Part shown: positions 25,161 through 35,705 of the stretch, piece after piece
Numbering within the stretch: the first letter of the stretch is position 1
Layout of the letters: each line of letters starts with the position of its first letter
Assembly (NCBI GenBank): GCA_973895155.1
Contig: OZ316894.1
Span: 20,708,001-20,772,000, forward strand
Source: Marsupella aquatica
Taxonomy: Eukaryota > Marchantiophyta
DNA length: 64,000 nt
Direction of reading: 5' to 3'
Notes under the pieces: model-generated
Databases searched by the model: none
What the model saw: the letters and a program-made list of their open reading frames with translations, nothing else
Told to the model about the DNA's origin: nothing
Program-made: the position numbers and the translations under genes

Positions 25161-26104
25161 CATTGTAAGTAAGATTGTGGGCAGGATTACATGTAAACCC
25201 AGATTCCCAAATAATTGAATGATGCCCATACTGGACCATGCACTTCATGCAGGGGCCATTCATGGCAAGTGTCCTATACAAGGGCACGGCATATGAGGTG
25301 AAAGGTCTGTCATGTGATGCCAACTATCCAGTAACTACACATCAAAAAGCAATAATTGGATATGTAGATTGTGATATAACAACCAATTGAGTTTATTGTG
25401 GTATGGAATATCCATCCAATTTGTGGGCACATGTCACATGACACAGTACAATAAATGCTGCTACATTCGGAAAATATGTCACCATAGGCAGAACAAATTT
25501 TTATGTGGTTTTCATATGTTGAAACATAACTTGTGCAGAGTTTTCTCCCATAGTTGTCAATAATATGTGCAGCTGCAATGACCAGCTCTCCACGCTTAAC
25601 ATCTATGGCAACATCGGAGCATAAACATGAGCAAAAACCAGCAGAAACTACAATTAGCCTAGGCCAAGTGCAGTTTTTTGTATAGAGAAAAAGCCTCCTC
25701 ATCCATTAAGTTCTTCCGTCGATGTGTTCTTTAGGGGGGGGGGGGGGGGGGGGGGGGGGTCTGGGGGGCTCTATTGCAGTACAAGGCATAGGCATGCAAT
25801 ATTCTTTGGAAGGCTTCATTCAGGTTGTTCGCATTCATTGAAATGCATTTGAAAAGATTCTTATGAGATCTATCTTTAGACCAAGCCATGGCCCTCCAAT
25901 TTCCTTTCGTGAAAAATAAATCACAAATGCAGCCTCTGCCTGTAAAGTCACCGTCACTTTTAAAAAGGTTTTATCTATTCTTGTATTCATATCACATTGT
26001 GATGCGAAAGCATGACACGTCGCAGATAGAACAATAATGAACTATTATCAATCTGGGATACCGTGTCCAGCGAATATGGAATTTTCCACACTAAAGGTGA
26101 CGGC
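25161..26104. other. Gene-poor stretch with a 26-base poly(G) run
   Basis: Contains an uninterrupted run of 26 G at 25734-25759 followed by TCTGGGGGG. The minus-strand frame 25702-25310 has no recognisable domain. Nothing else supported. Confidence 0.5.
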
Positions 26105-26620
26105 AACGGTAAACCTTTGAGCCTTGTTGTGCTTTTTCAGGCCTTCTGAGTTCTGGCTATAAAGATGGAGCACATCAGCATGATGATCTTCTCGTCGCTC
26201 AATCCGATGTGCTAATTTTCAATTTCATGAGTAAATGCGTAAACCTGTAAGCCTTGGCTTTCCTTTTCAAGGCCTTCTGACTGAAAAAACAGAGCATATC
26301 ATCTCTCAATCAATGTGCAAGTTTCAATTCCATGAAATAATGCGTATTTCTGTAAGCCTTGATTTTTTTTCTGGCCGTCTGACTGTAACGATGACGCGCA
26401 TCAGCATATACGTCCTCATTCATCTCTCCGAGCTAATTTCAACTCCATGAAAAAAATTGCGTTAACCTGTTTGCCTCGGCGTTCTCGCTGTAAAGATGAA
26501 GCGCAATCATCTTCCTTCGTCTCTCAATGTGGTCATTTCAATTCCTTGAAGAAATGAGTAAGTCTGTAAGATTTACCGTTCGTTTTAAGGCCTTCTAACT
26601 GTAATCATCATGCAGAATTC
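26105..26620 (+). repeat. Degenerate satellite, five ~100-130-bp units
   Basis: Units begin near 26109, 26238, 26343, 26460 and 26561 with GTAAACCTGTAAGCCTTG-like sequence. Each continues through TTTTCAAGGCCTTCTGACTG, AAGATGA.GC.CATCA, a CTCTCAAT..ATGTG block and TTTCAATTCCATGAA. Unit length varies between about 101 and 129 bp. Confidence 0.8.
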
Positions 26621-26829
26621 ATTGTAGATTATTATCTCCGAATCCCAGGCAGCCGAAAAGCAAATGGTGGCACAGGAGGCTGCAAACAAAACGACGAGGC
26701 TTTACCAAATCCAGACCGAAACAATCCAGAGAATCCAAACACGCGGACTTGGGAACCACTCAAACGGGTGGTCTCTGTTTGGGTCATGTGTCCGTGGAGA
26801 GAACGAACTCACTCAAAATCTATGCTCTG

Positions 26830-27040
26830 TAGTGAAAGCGCTGACGTGTAACCACTTGCAAATGAGTGTATTCAATTTACGTTCTAAGTCATTGACGTTG
26901 CAAGCACTTGTAAATGAGTGTATCCAATTTATGTTCTGTAATAATAGCACTGACGTGTAAGATCTTGCAAATGAGTGTATCCACTTTACGTACTCCATGA
27001 TAGCACTGACGTGTAAGCACTTGTAATGCGTGTATCAGTA
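26830..27040 (+). repeat. ~56-bp tandem repeat with TGACGTG core, four units
   Basis: Units at about 26834, 26889, 26946 and 27003 share AGC.CTGACGTGTAA, then CACTTGCAAATGAGTGTATCC, then TTTACGTTCT. Each unit carries a TGACG(T) word, the core bound by plant bZIP factors, although here it may just reflect repeat structure. A short CCACTCCT/AGGAGTGG fold-back follows at about 27049. Confidence 0.8.
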
Positions 27041-27162
27041 ATCTCCACTCCTCAGTAATCTCCAGGAGTGGACAACTAACTTGCTCCCGATTTTTAGGAC
27101 TACCGTGGTAGTAACCTGGCTTGCTCGAATAATAAACCAAACCCTCGTGACCAAAAGCTATG

Positions 27163-27390
27163 GGGTCAGAATATGCTAAACTAATATCTAGAGTTCAAAC
27201 AGTTGACAATACTTTTTGGAACCATTTTTGGGCCCCCTTCACAATACTGGTTGGAATAAATAATAAACAGACATGTTACAGAATGGGGTCACAACAGATA
27301 ATTTGATATCTAGATTTCATCATGTTTTGACGATACGTTTCTACATTAAGTTCTGGGACAACTTATGGGCCTCCATCACAATAGTGAAGT
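27163..27390 (+). repeat. Imperfect ~122-bp tandem duplication
   Basis: Blocks GGGGTCA, TATCTAGA.TTCA, TTGACAATAC-like and GGGCC.CC.TCACAATA recur in order at 27163-27250 and 27285-27386. Heavily diverged. Confidence 0.5.
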
Positions 27391-27634
27391 CAAACTTCAG
27401 CCAACAAATTTTAAAAATTGGTGCCCTCAACCAAAAATAGTACCTCCCAAATTGGGTGGGCTGGAATAATATTTGGGCAGTTAGTGAAAATGGGAAGGAA
27501 ATTAACTTACCGATGTGGTAGCCTGATTTGTTTGAGTCAAAATGCCTGGAAAGTAGGGTTTTCTTTGGAATAGGCAGAAAACACATCTTCAGGCCACATG
27601 TGAACAAAATATTATTAATAAATTGCAACAAGAA

Positions 27635-27800
27635 ATTAGAGTTGGGGTATAGGCTTCTAAAGTGAAACCTATAGACCATAACTCTAGGGCCTGTCCCAAT
27701 TTATGTGCATGGAAAGAACCATGAGATGTAATGTATGATAGTATGATATTCATGCATGATATGTCATCATCTCTATAACAAAGAATGGGCATTAATATTC
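27635..27800 (-). repeat. Dispersed repeat family, inverted copy
   Basis: Read on the minus strand this gives TGCCCATTCTTTG, ATGACATATCATGCATGA, CATGGTTCTTTCCATGCAC, GGCCCTAGAGTTATGG and CCCCAACTCTAAT, in the order found at 25009-25160 and 60530-60740. Confidence 0.6.
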
Positions 27801-28342
27801 TTTGAGAGGTATTCAGGCTAGTAGTTGAAAAGGTAGTAGCCTGCGAAAACTTCTTGGTTGGGGAAAGTTTTACTAGCCAAAGTCAAATAACTTGTCATGG
27901 TTAAGAATGGGGACCCAGGTCCATCGTTCCTGCAGAGTACATGTGTATATCCATTGGTAGCAAGAAAAAATATAATTATTAAGTCTAGTTGGAATGCTGG
28001 AATCAGAAGCCCAGATGGACAGAGCTTGTGAACCATGTAATCCCCATTGACAGGGACACTTTTCACGCTCTCACTTGCTCTCACTTCTACAAGTTTTGCA
28101 AAATCAGACTTTGTCACGTAATATGCAACTGAACTGCTGTTTTTGCTTTCATTACTAGCGGCTTGAAAGATCCTTTCATCTAGTCTAATATCACTAACTT
28201 TTCATTAAGAATAAGGATATCTAACAATTCGCAAAAACTTCCCCGTCACTCACCGTACACATTCCTGCTTGCAAAAGATCTTTCTGAGCGAACGTAGACC
28301 TTCAATTTCTGCCTTGTTATGTAGCGGATAATTACTAACACG
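27801..28342. other. Left flank of the large transposon, no supported gene
   Basis: The minus frame 28117-27818 shows no domain. TTACT at 28332-28336, six bases before the terminal repeat, is also found five bases beyond the right end (41226-41230) and is a candidate, unproven, target-site duplication. Confidence 0.45.
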
Positions 28343-28386
28343 CTGACCGACCAAACGAGAAGTGTGACGACCAAACGAGAAGTGTG
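28343..28386 (+). repeat. Left terminal repeat, two direct copies
   Basis: CCAAACGAGAAGTGTG occurs at 28351-28366 and again at 28371-28386, 20 bp apart. The outer copy with its preceding CTGACCGA aligns to the right terminus without gaps. The inner copy with GTGACGA aligns with one missing base. Confidence 0.85.
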
Positions 28387-28684
28387 TTTGATTTTTGCAA
28401 AAAAGGGCAAAAAATATCTTAAATTGATATCAAAAACACAAATTCTTAGATGAATGCAAAATTGGATCCAACATCGAATTCCAAATTGAGATACTTTTTG
28501 ACAAAAAATGGAAAATCATTAAAATCTTGGATTTTAGAACAATTGATCCCAAAAATATTTGTCAAACAGAAAACCCATAAAACAATGATTTTCAAGTCCT
28601 ATTTCCGCGCACTAAATCAATTCGCCCGGAAAAACTTGAATAACACAAATCTCCATTTGACAAGCAAATCATTCAAACCAAAAT

Positions 28685-28701
28685 GGGATACGCCGTATCC
28701 C
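28685..28701. repeat. Subterminal palindrome, GGATAC type
   Basis: GGGATACGCCGTATCCC with flanking AAAT/GTTT. It is the only GGATAC-type site in the left half, 320 bp from the terminus. Confidence 0.85.
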
Positions 28702-28958
28702 GTTTCAGATTCATCCGTTGAAAATCAAACAAAAACACGCTAAGTTGATCATTTGGGGCCTTTAGTTACCATACCGGGTAAACTAGATTTGAATGTTTAC
28801 CAAAGGTAAAACGACGTACTGCATAAACTTTACTAGCGACCACGGTCGACCAACGCAGTCAGTTAAGTTAACTCAAGCAGATGGTTGGACATATTGTAGA
28901 CCGTTTATTTCCCAACCGCCAACCTCCATCTAACAAATTAGAGATATGAATACCAACA

Positions 28959-29149
28959 GGGATCCATGGATCCCATTTTATTTCCCAAGTCCAAAAAGAA
29001 CTCAGCCAAAAGTTGGGGTTTAGGGTTTAGGGTTTCGGGGTTCAGGGATCCACGGATCCCATTTGGTATTCACCCTTCCAAATTTGCCATTGTCGAACCC
29101 CCGCGTCGCTAAATTAACGTTTGAATACCAATCGGGATCCATGGATCCC
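28959..29149. repeat. Palindrome array L1 (GGATCC type), three sites upstream of a TATA box
   Basis: Sites at 28959-28974, 29045-29060 and 29134-29149 each read GGGATCC-AT/AC-GGATCCC. They are flanked by GAATACCAA on the left or TTGGTATTC on the right, extending the dyad. Spacing is 86 and 89 bp. They lie 130-320 bp upstream of TATATAAG at 29278 and the gene starting at 29434. TTTAGGGTTTAGGG (29019-29032), a plant telomere-type doublet and telo-box, sits within the array. Confidence 0.88.
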
Positions 29150-29277
29150 ATTGTCCGATCCAACTCAAGAAACAAACAATTTTGGAATACTCTTTTCTCT
29201 CAAAGATCACTTTTCTTCTCGTTTAAAGATTTGTACGGACCAATGAATGGAAGCCACGTGGACACATTCCCAAAAAC

Positions 29278-29285
29278 TATATAAG
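29278..29285 (+). promoter_or_regulatory. Candidate TATA box for the plus-strand gene
   Basis: TATATAAG, 156 bp before the ATG at 29434. It predicts a transcription start near 29310 and a 5' UTR of about 120 nt. Confidence 0.55.
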
Positions 29286-29433
29286 AACAAGCTTGCATAT
29301 GATTTTGTCTTCAGTTTTTACGACTCATTTTAGGTTCTCAAATAGTGAGTCTCTATTTTCCTAGATTGGAGTCACCAGAACATTCCACTCCCCATAGGAA
29401 TCCTTAGTCTTATAGAACCTTGATACTATCTCA

Positions 29434-30543
29434 ATGGCGTCTTCAGGTGACGAGTCTATTTACAGTTCTAATGCATCTTTGCCAGATGTTGTTCGCAAAT
29501 TCATTCCATCTCGTTTGATGAAGGAGCTTCCAGTTTCACAAAGAGTTTTGCCAGAGATGTCATTTTCATTAGATTCAGAGAGTTCAGGGTCTGATTCCGA
29601 GTCTGGGAGAAGTGTTGTTAGAGCTCCAACATCTTATTATGTTTCTCCAAGTAAACCACTTAAACGACGTTTGCTTGGGAGAAAGTCCACTGTCATACCC
29701 TTAGGTCAGACTAGTTCACCGCAAACCCCTCTAGATGCACCCAAACGTCGGCCTCGGTTTCTAATGCCAAGAACAATGTTGCCATGTAGGCCCGCCAAGA
29801 GATCTCCACTAGTTTTCCCGATGTCGCGTCCTCCTGGAGTCCAGATAGCTTTGTCTAGTGTGCAATCGCAGTTTGAGCGAATGAGAAGTTTGACGGTGCT
29901 AGAAGTGCCGGCCGCACGAAGAATATCCAGAGGGATCCCTACTCGAAGTTTGCGGAATGGAGAGCGTGAATTGCCAATTTCATCTCCTTCGCTACCAAAT
30001 TCCATTAGTGGAATACCAAGTGGGATCCGTGGATCCCATTTGGTATTCCCTCCTGGAATTTTACTAAATGGCGAGCCAGAATTGCAAATCGGGCAACCTT
30101 CGCCTACTGATTTGGTGGGAGGAATGCAAAATGGGATCCGTGGATCCCACTTGGTATCCCCTCCTGGAATTTTACCAAATGGTGAGCCCGAAATGCAAAG
30201 CGGACAACCATTGCCTGCTGATTTGGGGAGAGGAATGCGGAAGGGGATACGTGGATCCCACTTGGTATCCCCTCCTGGAATTTTACCAAATGTTGAGCCC
30301 GAATTGCGAAGCAGTCAAATTTCGTTAGTCGCTTTGGGCGGAGGAATGAGACAGGGGATCCGTGGATCCCACTTTGTTTTACACAATGGAAAATTGTCAA
30401 GCGTTGCCATAGAACCACAAGTGGGGCAGCTCTCACTTCGAAGTCCAAGTGGACGAATACGAGTTGGGATCCACGGATCCCATTCCGTGTTCCCATCGAT
30501 GATTTCGCCTAGTGGTCAATCAAACGTCAACTTTGGGCTTTGA
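29434..30543 (+). CDS. Basic, disordered protein with five 37-residue repeats
   Basis: 369 codons from the first in-frame ATG. Residues 1-190 are Ser/Pro/Arg-rich without a recognisable domain (acidic Ser cluster SSGSDSESG near 50, basic RPAKRS region near 120). Residues about 195-365 contain five 37-residue units around GIRGSHLV.PPGI, each translating one copy of the DNA palindrome (period 111 bp). The N-terminus could belong to the transposase gene downstream through splicing. By analogy with the three intronic arrays, part of this repeat might be an intron that happens to stay open; I saw no compelling donor-acceptor pair. Function unknown; a nuclear DNA-binding or scaffold role would be a guess. 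Confidence 0.55.
   Translation: MASSGDESIYSSNASLPDVVRKFIPSRLMKELPVSQRVLPEMSFSLDSESSGSDSESGRSVVRAPTSYYVSPSKPLKRRLLGRKSTVIPLGQTSSPQTPLDAPKRRPRFLMPRTMLPCRPAKRSPLVFPMSRPPGVQIALSSVQSQFERMRSLTVLEVPAARRISRGIPTRSLRNGERELPISSPSLPNSISGIPSGIRGSHLVFPPGILLNGEPELQIGQPSPTDLVGGMQNGIRGSHLVSPPGILPNGEPEMQSGQPLPADLGRGMRKGIRGSHLVSPPGILPNVEPELRSSQISLVALGGGMRQGIRGSHFVLHNGKLSSVAIEPQVGQLSLRSPSGRIRVGIHGSHSVFPSMISPSGQSNVNFGL
30022..30481. repeat. Palindrome array L2 inside an ORF, five sites at exactly 111 bp
   Basis: GGGATCC-GT/AC-GGATCCC cores start at 30022, 30133, 30244 (variant GGGATAC half), 30355 and 30466, a strict 111-bp period. The spacers are themselves related (CTCCTGGAATTTTACCAAATG-type words in the first three). 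The period is a multiple of three and keeps the frame open. Confidence 0.92.
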
Positions 30544-30810
30544 AGCCCTTTGGCTCGAATGCAGTGTGAGGTTGCTGGATCTTTGGTAGGACGACCACTT
30601 CAAAAGGGAGGAAGGAGATCAAGTGTCACAAATGCTGCATTTGTCCATCAAATTCCTCACAGATTGTTGCAAAGTGCGTTGCCACAAACTTGCCTAGAAA
30701 ATTCAAGGCTAGTTTAAGAAAAATTGAAGGTTGTTCAGAGACTATTCAATGGTTAGGATGATCCACCTAGTCAAGAGACACCAAGGCAAGGAGTACATTC
30801 TTAGAGACAA
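30544..30810. other. Spacer between repeat protein and transposase region
   Basis: No frame stays open across the whole stretch. It may hold exons or a degenerate part of the transposase N-terminus (a frame with RPLQKGGRRSSVTNAAF is visible but ends at a stop). Confidence 0.4.
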
Positions 30811-33516
30811 GTGGGGAATACTCTTGTAGAAGCAAGGAATATCGGTAGAAGATTTCAGAGAAGAAATCTTTGGGTACCAATTTCTTTTCCAGAAGAATTT
30901 GAAGAAGAATCGGAGGTACCAGCCGATGCCGTAGAGGATGCCATAGGGACTGTTGAAATCTCAAATATTATTAAAGAGATCCTTGGTCGCGAGAGTGCTC
31001 ACGAACCAGTCTTAGAAAATGTAGAGAGTGAAAGTAATACCGGAGAAGATCAATACTTTTGTTTTAAGTTCAATGAGTCCCATGGAAAGTAGTGGAGGAG
31101 TGAATTCTCCCAACACAATACAGGATAGAGTAGAGGTGAGAAGACCAAGCAAAAAAATTAGAGACAAGATGATTCGAAAAGATAGGCTTATAATACGAAC
31201 TTGAAAAATAAAAAATTAAAGATATTTTTAAGTATTCTTGTTGTGACAAGTTTTGCTTGAGGTCTTTAGGTCTAGAAGAATGTTGGAAACAACGTAAGTA
31301 TTATTTTGGTCTCTCACACTCACAAAAAAACATTCTTTTGCGAGGATGTATTATGAGTAATTATAATACTTCTCGTGGATATAGTGTGAATGGACAAACT
31401 ATTTGTAGAGGAGGTTTCAAGAAACTATATTCCATAGGGACTAATAGATTGGCTACAATCCATGCAAAATGTTCACCAGGATTGAACGAGATACATTCTG
31501 TAAGGAAGACTCGCCTTCATCTCTCAACTTGGTGGAATGGTTGAAAGATTTCTTTCAAAAAAACATGGATAGTCTTCCCCATAAAGAAATTCATCACTTG
31601 CCAGACAATTGGACAAAGCAAGAGATTCATGAAATCTTTCTTGCCGAAACAATCTTGCGGGAAGAGCAATATATTGAATATTCTTATTTCTTGCGCGTTT
31701 GGAAGAAGAATTTTTCAAATGTTCGGATTCCCAAAAGGAGTCGTTTTTCCACTTGTGGTCCATGTACCAAATTCAAGGCTCTTCGAGACAAAGCAACCAC
31801 AGAAGAAGATAGAAGTAAGTTCACTGTAACCTTACATTTGTGTCTAACTAAGATAGTGATAAGTTAGACACAATGATGAATAGGTAATTTATTGATTACG
31901 CATGATTGTATTATTGTAGGAAAGTATATCAACGCTCTTATGGAGCATCAAAGAGTACAATCACTAGAGAGGATGAAGTTGGCAAAGCATTGAAAGAAAT
32001 GCTATGATGAACCCAACAAGTATTTGGGTATTTGTATTGACGGTATGGATCACAAGAAAACTGAGCTACCACATTTTATTCGATGTCCAAAGAACATGGA
32101 TGAGAAATATTTCATCCCTATACATGTTGTGGGTTGTCTTATCTTTAATAGAAAGCTTGCGGCAAAAGTTTTTCTGACTTACCCCAACATCCACAATGAT
32201 GCAAATCTCACCATTCATGTTATTCAAAATATTTTGAATACATGGGATGGGATACTGCCACGGGTATTATATCTTCAATTGGATAATACCACTAGGGAGA
32301 ACAAGAATAAGTTCTTGATGGCTTATCTACACATGTTGGTAGATTTAAAGGTTTTTGACAAGATAAAAGTTGGCTTTTTGTTGGTTGGTCATACGGATGA
32401 CCAAATAGATCAGATGTTTAGCAAGTTCTCATCTAGATTAAACAAGCATAAAACATTTCGCTTAGATACTCTTGTGGATATTCTACAATGGGCATATTCT
32501 CCTCAAGCAGATGTAATTTTTGTGGATGAAGTTGCGGACTTCAGAAAATTTGTGAATGAACCGACCAACCAAATGACAATGGAGTTTCAGGTCGAGTTTT
32601 GAGAGATCTCAACCTCATAACTTTTCAAAGGCAATTCAGATTCAAGCAAGGCATTGTAGATGACAACAAAGTGACCATGTTTCATGGGAAACATCTATCT
32701 ACAACCTCTAATTGGGGAGACGTGGTAGCATTTGTCAACTACATCCCCACTTCAAGAATGTGGGTTGCAACACAGATGTCACTAAAGTCAGCAAAAGGTG
32801 TTGAACGGGATGATGATTTGATGGACTCAAATGGTGCATTATCCATTCTGGTGAAATATCAAAAAGCAATTCAAGAGGGATTCAATTACTTTGACGATGA
32901 AGATAAACTATGGTGGATGACATTCTTTGAGAAGCAAAATGATGTTATCAAAAACCACTTAGAGGAGGGTGAGTGGTTATTTGAATGGGTTTGGCCACAA
33001 CAAAATGAAAGGCGTGGACTTGGTGGTGTGTCAACAAATCAGATTTCGAAGTCCGAAGATGTTGACCCAACTCTAGTTGATAAAGTTGCAGGACCACAGA
33101 GGATTATGTACTCAGGTCCTCGGCGAAAGCAACCTGAACTTGGGGATTTCAAAGATATGGAAGTGAACAACAAATGGTCAATGATATGCGTAGCAGCACA
33201 CAAAGATCCAGAAGGCAAGTTATTTTGGATGGCAAAGGTGTCAAAGATTTTGACAAAAAGAGAAGACATTCCGAAAAGAATCAAAATCATGTGGTACACA
33301 ACTGAGGCAAGTGCTGAGACTGCAATTGATGGAAAATATTTTCCAGAAAAAGATAATGTATCTAATAGACTTCGTCAAGATGAACTTGTTTTGTCGTCAA
33401 CAGCGATATATGCATACAATTTTGCGCTTTTGACAAATAACCAAATAGCAGCAAAAACAAAGAAGATTATAGAGGCTGCTATTTTAGAGCGAGGTTCTGT
33501 ATCTTCAGAAGATTGA
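30811..33516 (+). pseudogene. DDE/RNase H-like transposase candidate, frames interrupted
   Basis: Segments of one protein lie in successive frames. An acidic N-terminal part is at 30811-31092. A Cys-containing region (CCDKFCLRSLG then KQRKYYFGL) leads into 31257-31544. 31469-31814 contains RIPKRSRFSTCGPC. An intron (31815-31919, GTAAGT...TTGTAG) joins in phase to a part running to 32602. This holds GICIDGMD, YLQLDNTTRENKNK and VGHTDDQIDQ, whose Asp residues fit an RNase H-fold catalytic triad. The C-terminus follows at 32599-33516. The set resembles, from memory, proteins labelled DUF7869 found in bryophytes, corals and oomycetes. A frameshift near 31500, a TGA at 31991-31993 and a frameshift near 32600 break it. 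Cut-and-paste activity is inferred. Confidence 0.65.
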
Positions 33517-33557
33517 GTTTCATTTACTAATTAGACTAGTAATGCTGATACATGCAT

Positions 33558-34488
33558 TCATTTAATAACTCTATCTCTGATCACCTTTCGTAGGTGACAT
33601 GCTTGTGTGGGGTTGTACCAATCTCTTTTAAATAAAGACTCTGCGGATACAGATTTTGAATTATTCCATTGAACTCTAATTTGATCCATGTTGTGTAGGA
33701 CAAATAAACCACAATCTGTGGTATTTGGTTGTTGTGGCACTTGAAAAAAACATGGTGTATTTTAGTATAATTCATAAATATGTTTTTCAACCCAAAAAGA
33801 ATTAAAAATCAAATAAATCACATACCTTTGGATTCCACATCTCCATAACACCCAATGACACTTTTCCAAAAAATAGTTCCCATTCTATTGTGAAATATCT
33901 GCAAGTCATTGAAAGCGATTCCTTAGTCAGTAGCATTTATAATCACATGAATTAAATAATCTCATTTGAAAAACAAATAGTAGAAGATAAAGTTGTCTTT
34001 CACCTTTTCAGTGTCGATTCAATTACACAAGTTTCATGTAGACCAGCAAGTGAGTCTAGATGATACATTTGGATCAAAGATTGAGATCAATCCAAACATA
34101 TGACAACCAAACTCCAATGGCCACTCGTGTGAATTGGCATAAGAATAACCTCAATCTTGGAAAACGGTGGCTTGTAATAAGCTCACATTTTCTGTAAAGA
34201 TTCTTTAAGGGATTCATGTGTTGGCTCTTTTTCAATCCTTGAAACCATCCAAGGATAAAAAAAGGAGGATAACGTGTTTACCATTGGAGCAAGATCTCCC
34301 TGTTCTTCTATTTGAGACTCTGGGTAAAATTCCATAATTTCGTCACCCAAACATTGGTCGGGTTCAAGTTGTTCCAATGTTTCTTGATTGAGGAGATGAC
34401 CAACAAAAGGATTGTGCAAAAATCTATGAAGAACACTTTTCAATTCAATAACCTCCTTTGATGGATCCTGCAAGGACATTATTGTCAC
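33558..34488 (-). pseudogene. Ulp1/SENP-type C48 cysteine protease, disrupted
   Basis: Read on the minus strand, the start of the catalytic domain appears as LEPDQCLGDEIMEFY (34488-34183). It is followed in the same frame by VILMPIHTSGHWSLVVI with the catalytic His, then MYHLDSL with the catalytic Asp. After one or two introns comes VPQQPNTTDCGLFVLHNM with the oxyanion Gln and catalytic Cys (33740-33558). All triad residues are therefore visible. In-frame TGA codons at 34185-34183 and 34089-34087 interrupt the frame, and the middle exon joins (near 33998, 33905 and 33830) are tentative. The family removes SUMO-like modifiers; Ulp1 domains are recurrent cargo of eukaryotic DNA transposons. It is tail to tail with the transposase gene, 41 bp away. 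Confidence 0.75.
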
Positions 34489-34549
34489 ATAAGAACATAT
34501 AAATCTATTTCAATATTTCCGGAAGTTCATATACATTTTGAGGGAAATC

Positions 34550-35705
34550 TCAATTGCAGCAAACTAATCTCAAAATAATCTCTACACCTCGAGGAATGAG
34601 CCAAGATCTAATGCCAAAGCTTAATTTTGCTTCCTCTTCCTCCTGCTCCTTGTCTTCATCTGCATCATCATCATTCTCGGCCGTGGTTGTAATGATGCAA
34701 GGTCCGGTGGTGAGAGTGCTTGTCATACCACCAATCGGTGGTTGTATCTCAAAACTCATCGGCCCTGTACCCTCCTCAATTGTTTCCTCATTCAAGTCCC
34801 ATGATTCATCCAGCATGACTAGTCGAGTCTGGATACACTCTATCTGTTGAGCACTCAACTCCACAGCTGTAACATGTCGCTTTGCCAACAAAGCCCCACA
34901 CGAAGTGGACCCACTTCCGACGCATAAATCAGCAATCCAATCTCCTTCTTCACTAAAATGCTTGATGAACCAATCTGCAAGGGCTATCGGCTTCTGGTAC
35001 GGATTCACTACGTCCCCTAAGGGTGTTACACATTTTTTGGTAACGCAAGGTACCTTGATGATGTTGATTCTTTTCTCATCATGCTCGAAATTTTACATTT
35101 CCCTGGTCCTGATACCACCTTCATTATAATATCCAATGGACCAGTTCTCAAACGCCCAAGCTAGCCTATTCCCGGAGGGGTGTGCATGTACATTTGGCTT
35201 CTCCCAAATTCTTGCCTCAACTCCAGTTGCAAGTCTTTCCCAAAGCATTCAAAACGGAGATACTTTGTTGCAACGAATGAATAACAACAAACCTCCACAT
35301 AGGTGAAGTAGTCACCTCAGCAAAACATTTCACCATATCAATAATATCTTTCTCCGAAAATGGAACTTCATCATTCTCAGAGCCGACGGCATTGAATCCA
35401 TAAGGAATGTCGGCGATTGCAAGTGTGTAAGGCCGTTTCTCCAAGAACCTATCAAGCGCCCGGACATCTCCACAGTGGAGAGTATAGTTGATGAAATTTC
35501 CATCAGAATTTTTCCAACGGTGGTCGCTTGATTCCGCTTGAACAGTGTCGATGCCAATCCGACGATTATAATTCTCAATAGCTTCTTGAACCATATTCTT
35601 AAAACCAGGGGGGATAACATCCAAACTAAGCTCCTCCTCTGCCATCTCCTCGCCATCATTTGACACTTGAACCATTTTGTTCTTCTTCTTTGAGAAGGCT
35701 TTCAA
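34550..35705 (-). CDS. DNA methyltransferase domain segment (PF01555-like)
   Basis: The first frame (35705-35217) carries HCGDVRALDRFL and the catalytic motif IV as ADIPYGF, a D-x-P-Y form close to the DPPY of adenine-N6 enzymes (SPPY is commoner in cytosine-N4 enzymes). After a one-frame shift near 35240 the next frame has ARIWEKPNVHAHPSGNRLAW. After a TAA at 35095-35093 the same frame continues through VTPLGDVVNPYQKP, WIADLCVGSGST (motif I, the AdoMet-binding G-x-G loop) and VTAVELS (motif II). Motif IV before motif I places it in the permuted beta class. A poly-acidic tail (DDDADEDKEQEEEE) follows. The segment begins at an acceptor (TTTTGTAG), not at an ATG. Confidence 0.75.

Noticed and set aside
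31257-31544. Transposase pieces as separate small genes
   Set aside because: Motif order, an in-phase intron and contiguous homology-like segments indicate one broken gene, and several of the frames begin at TTG rather than ATG.
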